Source: Ureibacillus sp. FSL W7-1570 (GTDB lineage Bacteria; Bacillota; Bacilli; Bacillales_A; Planococcaceae). From it: 64,000 nucleotides of DNA. Every line of letters starts with the position of its first letter. The stretch's first letter is position 1. The stretch lies in the NCBI RefSeq assembly GCF_038593265.1, contig NZ_CP151979.1, forward strand, positions 2,060,001 through 2,124,000. Reading direction: 5' to 3'. The notes beneath the pieces are model-generated. The model saw only the letters and a list, made by a program, of their open reading frames with translations. It was not told the DNA's origin and did no database searches. Position numbers and translations under genes: made by a program. This document shows, piece after piece, positions 61,135 through 64,000 of the stretch.

Positions 61135-61896
61135 ATGGAATACACGATCAGCCAATTAGCGAAATTGGCAGGAATCAGTACAAGAACGTTGCGATACTAC
61201 GATGAAATCAACTTATTGAAACCGAAAAGAATCAACAGCTCCGGCTACCGGATTTATGGCCAAGAAGAAGTCGACCGGTTGCAACAAATTTTATTTTTCC
61301 GGGAATTGGGCGTCAGTATTGAAACAATCTTATCCATCATGAATGACCCAAACTTTGATTCACTCAAAGCTTTGGAAAGCCACTTGGCACAGCTGATGAA
61401 AAAGAGATCCCGACTGGACAACTTGATCGATTCTGTGAAAAAAACGATCGCCCATGAAAAAGGAGAGATGACAATGAATAATGAAGAAAAATTTGAAGCT
61501 TTCAAAGAGCGGTTAATAGAAGAAAATGAACAAAAATACGGCGGAGAAATCCGTCAAAAGTACGGCGACGATGCAGTCAACGGGTCCAATAATAAATTCC
61601 GCAATATGTCAAAAGAAGACTTTGAGGCATTCAAACAACTGGCAGAAGAAATTCTTGATCTGTTGGAAAAGGCTAAGAGAACGGGTGACCCTGCTTCCCC
61701 TCTTGCCCGGGAACTGGCCGCAAAACATAAACAATGGCTCACTTACACTTGGTCCTCTTATTCAAAAGAGGCCCATCGCGGATTGGTAGAAATGTATGTG
61801 GCAGACGACCGTTTTAAAGCCTACTACGACAAAAAAGGTGAAGGGGCGGCGGAATTTTTGAGAGACGCCGTTATTCATTATTTGGAGGAAAATTAA
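61135..61896 (+). CDS. mta: MerR-family regulator with TipAS domain (Mta-like)
   Basis: A 253-residue activator. The N-terminal 75 residues are the MerR winged helix (YTISQLAKLAGISTRTLRYYDEINLLKP, key GISTRTLRYYDEI), a coiled-coil dimerisation helix runs to about 115, and the rest is a TipAS antibiotic-recognition domain (YGDDAVNGSNNKFRNMSKEDFEAF and YVADDRFKAYYDKKGEGAAEFL, in part). B. subtilis Mta of this type activates multidrug efflux genes. ATG at 61135 follows CAGGAGGG; the upstream start at 61111 overlaps the promoter and is rejected. No efflux pump lies beside it. Confidence 0.87.
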   Translation: MEYTISQLAKLAGISTRTLRYYDEINLLKPKRINSSGYRIYGQEEVDRLQQILFFRELGVSIETILSIMNDPNFDSLKALESHLAQLMKKRSRLDNLIDSVKKTIAHEKGEMTMNNEEKFEAFKERLIEENEQKYGGEIRQKYGDDAVNGSNNKFRNMSKEDFEAFKQLAEEILDLLEKAKRTGDPASPLARELAAKHKQWLTYTWSSYSKEAHRGLVEMYVADDRFKAYYDKKGEGAAEFLRDAVIHYLEEN

Positions 61897-61909
61897 TATA
61901 AACTTGATG

Positions 61910-61946
61910 AAAAGCCGTTCCGAATAGTCGGAGCGGTTTTTTTCCA
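61910..61946 (+). terminator. Terminator after the MerR gene
   Basis: GCCGTTCCGA, ATAG, TCGGAGCGGT, then TTTTTTCC. Confidence 0.8.
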
Positions 61947-62037
61947 TTTTTTTATAAAATTTGAATGATTTTTTAATTATTTGGAAAGAATAGTTGAAGA
62001 AAATGCCACCAACTGCACATAAAGGAGATTTGCCCTG

Positions 62038-62718
62038 ATGATGCAAAAAAAGGAGAACAAATTAACAAAAACTAAATACCATTATGACAATCGAGAATAC
62101 ATAATCCTGAACAAATGCCCTCACTGCAATTTGGATATTCATCCAACGGTCGAAAACACTTACCGGTTTGAAAATAAAAGTTTTCATATCCAAGTGTTAT
62201 CGTTGACTTGCCCTTCCTGCAGAAACGATTATTTTGTCGTCAATAAATGCGAGGCATTGAGCAATGCCCAAAATCAATATTTATTTACGATTCCTGAATA
62301 CACCTTTCGAAACGAATCCCTGATTCAAAACACATCAAAAAAATTTCAAAATTTATATACCCAATCCGTACATGCGGAATTGCACGGCAATCATGATATC
62401 GCCTTTTTCGGTTATATCAAATCCCTTGAAGTTCTTGTAAAAGACATTGTAATCATTGAGCACCCGGATTCGGAAGATACGGTGCTGTTCAGCAGTCTCA
62501 TCCACTGCTTGGAAAAATTCCATTCAACCAATATCCACTTATTCTCAAAAAAATTATTGGAAGTCTTAAAAAATGACTATCTACATTATCAAAAGGGACC
62601 GGAATTCTCCTCATATACTGAACTCGTAAAAGATTGCATCGATTATTTTTTACTATATTTAGAGTTATTGCAAAAAACTTTTTCATTAAATGAAAAACGC
62701 AAAGAAAAAGAAGCGTAA
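62038..62718 (+). CDS. Zinc-ribbon protein with helical DUF4145-like domain
   Basis: A 226-residue protein. Two CxxC knuckles (CPHC at 27-30 and CPSC at 58-61) form a zinc ribbon. Residues 110-215 are helical; the pattern LHGNHDIAFFGYIKSLEVLVKD recalls DUF4145, a domain often found with DNA-processing or restriction systems, but the match is by eye only. A small final part is Lys/Glu-rich. The ATG follows AAAGGAG by 10 bases. It lies 72 bases before bpsA without a visible terminator, so the two may be co-transcribed. Confidence 0.6.
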   Translation: MMQKKENKLTKTKYHYDNREYIILNKCPHCNLDIHPTVENTYRFENKSFHIQVLSLTCPSCRNDYFVVNKCEALSNAQNQYLFTIPEYTFRNESLIQNTSKKFQNLYTQSVHAELHGNHDIAFFGYIKSLEVLVKDIVIIEHPDSEDTVLFSSLIHCLEKFHSTNIHLFSKKLLEVLKNDYLHYQKGPEFSSYTELVKDCIDYFLLYLELLQKTFSLNEKRKEKEA

Positions 62719-62790
62719 AAAAGGCGCTTCATGATTTTGCATAACCGGTCAACCGCCTGGAAATGATAGATAAAAAAAGGAAGGTCACAA

Positions 62791-63873
62791 ATGCCTAAAA
62801 TTGTTTCGGTCAGCACCCATAAACCACAATACACTCTCCATCAGCATGAAATTGAGCAGTTTACAAAGGCATTATTTCAAAATAAAATTCCCCGATTAGA
62901 AAGGCTATTAAAAGTGTTTGAAAATGGGGAAATCAAGACCCGGCATTTTTGCGTGCCGTTGGAATGGCACAAAGTAGAACATACCTTTGAAGAACGGAAT
63001 GAATTATATATTCAAATTGCGGTGGAATATAGCGTGAAGGCGATTCAAAATTGCCTTCAGAATGAAATCTTTTTGAATCGGCCGATATCGACGGAAGAAA
63101 TTGACGCCATCTTTTTTGTATCCAGCACCGGCATTTCCACTCCCAGCATTGATGCACGCATCATGAACAAACTGAAATTTTCCGACCGGATCAAACGGTT
63201 GCCGATTTGGGGGCTCGGCTGTGTGGGAGGCGCATCCGGCATCAGTAGGGCATTTGATTATTGCCTTGCCCATCCCAAAGAAAAAGTGCTCGTTGTCTGC
63301 GTCGAATTATGCAGCCTCACCTTTCAGCGCAACGATTATTCAAAAAGCAACCTGGTCGGAGCTTCCCTTTTCGCGGACGGTACCGCTTGCGCTTTGGTCT
63401 GCGGCGATGAAGCGGAAGTGGAAACCCGGAAACAGATCCCCTATATTCTGCGAACGGCTTCAAAATGGATGCCCGATTCAGAAAATGTAATGGGATGGGA
63501 TATAAAAAATGATGGTTTTCATGTCATCTTTTCAAAAGATATCCCGACAATTATTTCAAATTGGCTTGGGCCGTTTATTCAATCATTTTTCAACGAAGCA
63601 GGCGTTTCATTAAAAGATCTGGAACATTTCATCGCTCATCCCGGAGGAAAGAAAGTGCTGCTTGCCTATCAGGATGCGCTTCAACTGAGCGAAAACCATA
63701 CCGCCCTTTCCAAAAAAGTTCTGCAAGAAAACGGCAATATGTCTTCACCGACCGTATTATACGTTTTGGATGAATATATGAAAATTGCGGGTAAAGCCGG
63801 GGCATACGGTTTACTGGTCGCTCTGGGACCCGGATTTAGCGGGGAAGCCGTACTGCTCCAATGGAGGGATTAA
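62791..63873 (+). CDS. bpsA: Type III polyketide synthase (BpsA)
   Basis: Chalcone synthase-like enzyme of 360 residues that makes alkylpyrones or triketides from long-chain acyl-CoA and malonyl-CoA. The catalytic triad is visible: Cys144 in GLGCVGGASG, the His in FIAHPGG near residue 287, and the Asn in ENGNMSSPT near 320. The final GFSGEAVLLQW loop is typical. It is followed directly by bpsB, whose product methylates the pyrones in B. subtilis. Start ATG with AAGGAAGG upstream. Confidence 0.92.
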   Translation: MPKIVSVSTHKPQYTLHQHEIEQFTKALFQNKIPRLERLLKVFENGEIKTRHFCVPLEWHKVEHTFEERNELYIQIAVEYSVKAIQNCLQNEIFLNRPISTEEIDAIFFVSSTGISTPSIDARIMNKLKFSDRIKRLPIWGLGCVGGASGISRAFDYCLAHPKEKVLVVCVELCSLTFQRNDYSKSNLVGASLFADGTACALVCGDEAEVETRKQIPYILRTASKWMPDSENVMGWDIKNDGFHVIFSKDIPTIISNWLGPFIQSFFNEAGVSLKDLEHFIAHPGGKKVLLAYQDALQLSENHTALSKKVLQENGNMSSPTVLYVLDEYMKIAGKAGAYGLLVALGPGFSGEAVLLQWRD

Positions 63874-63874
63874 G

Positions 63875-64000
63875 TTGCAGATTTTTATTTTTACCATCTC
63901 CTTCGTCATTTTGCAAAGAATCAGCGAATTGATTATCGCAAAACGGAATGAAAAACAAATGCGGAAACTTGGTGCATACGAAGTGGGAGCTTCCCATTAT
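63875..64000 (+). CDS. bpsB: Isoprenylcysteine carboxyl methyltransferase-like protein BpsB, 5' part
   Basis: The gene runs off the right edge after 42 codons. It begins with TTG one base after the bpsA stop; GGAGGG lies 6 bases before it. The visible residues give one hydrophobic segment (FIFTISFVILQRISELI) then AKRNEKQMRKLGAYEVGA, which matches the start of BpsB/YpbQ. In B. subtilis this membrane methyltransferase O-methylates the alkylpyrones made by BpsA, so the pair is a small lipid-polyketide operon. Confidence 0.85.
   Translation, partial: MQIFIFTISFVILQRISELIIAKRNEKQMRKLGAYEVGASHY

Noticed and set aside
1-64000. CRISPR arrays, tRNA and rRNA genes, phage or restriction islands
   Set aside because: No regularly spaced repeats, cloverleaf patterns with CCA-type ends, rRNA segments or known defence genes were seen on either strand.

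Overview
The window is 64 kb of a low-GC, Gram-positive chromosome. Gene content (cshA, ddl-murF, rodA, yidC2, cvfB, mntR, comFB, ppaC, yclNOPQ, opuA, yeeI, bpsA-bpsB, ykaA-pit) points to the Bacillales, in the Bacillaceae/Planococcaceae area. I cannot fix the genus from sequence reading alone. Most of it is ordinary core chromosome: genes closely packed, good AGGAGG-type ribosome sites, and a rho-independent hairpin after nearly every transcription unit.

Layout. 0-6 kb: tail of an acyl-CoA synthetase, a GC-rich repeat with terminal inverted repeats, cshA, a carboxylesterase and the peptidoglycan pair ddl-murF. 6-15 kb: rodA, a 43-aa small gene, an MFS pump, a DUF1963 protein, cardiolipin synthase, a VanY-type carboxypeptidase, a stand-alone yidC and an AraC regulator. 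15-18 kb: a sensor-LytTR regulator next to a succinate/acetate CoA-transferase. 18-29 kb: small housekeeping and stress genes (YtxH, GNAT, ypuA, cvfB, mntR, comFB, exoA, murB, azoR, a DsbA-like protein, a FAD/Rieske oxidoreductase, ppaC, an RpiR regulator). 29-34 kb: niaP, thrC-thrB, a ZIP transporter and a PAP2 phosphatase. 34-40 kb: a Fur-controlled siderophore importer, yclN-yclO-yclP and yclQ, split by an IS1182-family element. 40-56 kb: peptide symporter, hflX, putP, a methyltransferase, ykaA-pit, a 52-aa membrane peptide, yeeI, a tyrosine phosphatase, plsC, rlmA, a NERD protein and a DUF4309-GH3 fusion. 56-61 kb: a compact group II intron with its reverse transcriptase deleted, sitting just after the opuA terminator; then opuAC-AB-AA and a BusR-like regulator. 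61-64 kb: a TipAS/Mta-type MerR activator, a zinc-ribbon protein, bpsA and the start of bpsB.

Functional links. The ycl genes take up an iron-siderophore; they have two Fur-box promoters, one before yclN and one between the IS and yclQ, so yclQ can still be iron-regulated after the insertion. The opuA operon imports glycine betaine; the adjacent GntR-RCK_C regulator and a perfect inverted repeat straddling the opuA promoter suggest c-di-AMP-responsive control as known for BusR. ykaA-pit handle phosphate. ddl, murF, murB, rodA, the VanY-like enzyme and the GH3 hydrolase serve cell-wall synthesis and turnover.

The points most worth a second look are the ORF-less group IIC intron (56573-57212), the IS that divides the siderophore operon, the BusR/opuA operator, the DUF4309-GH3 fusion, the repeat at 277-541, the LytTR/CoA-transferase pair and two small genes (7857-7988, 48139-48297). 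I found no CRISPR array, tRNA, rRNA or recognisable phage-defence island.
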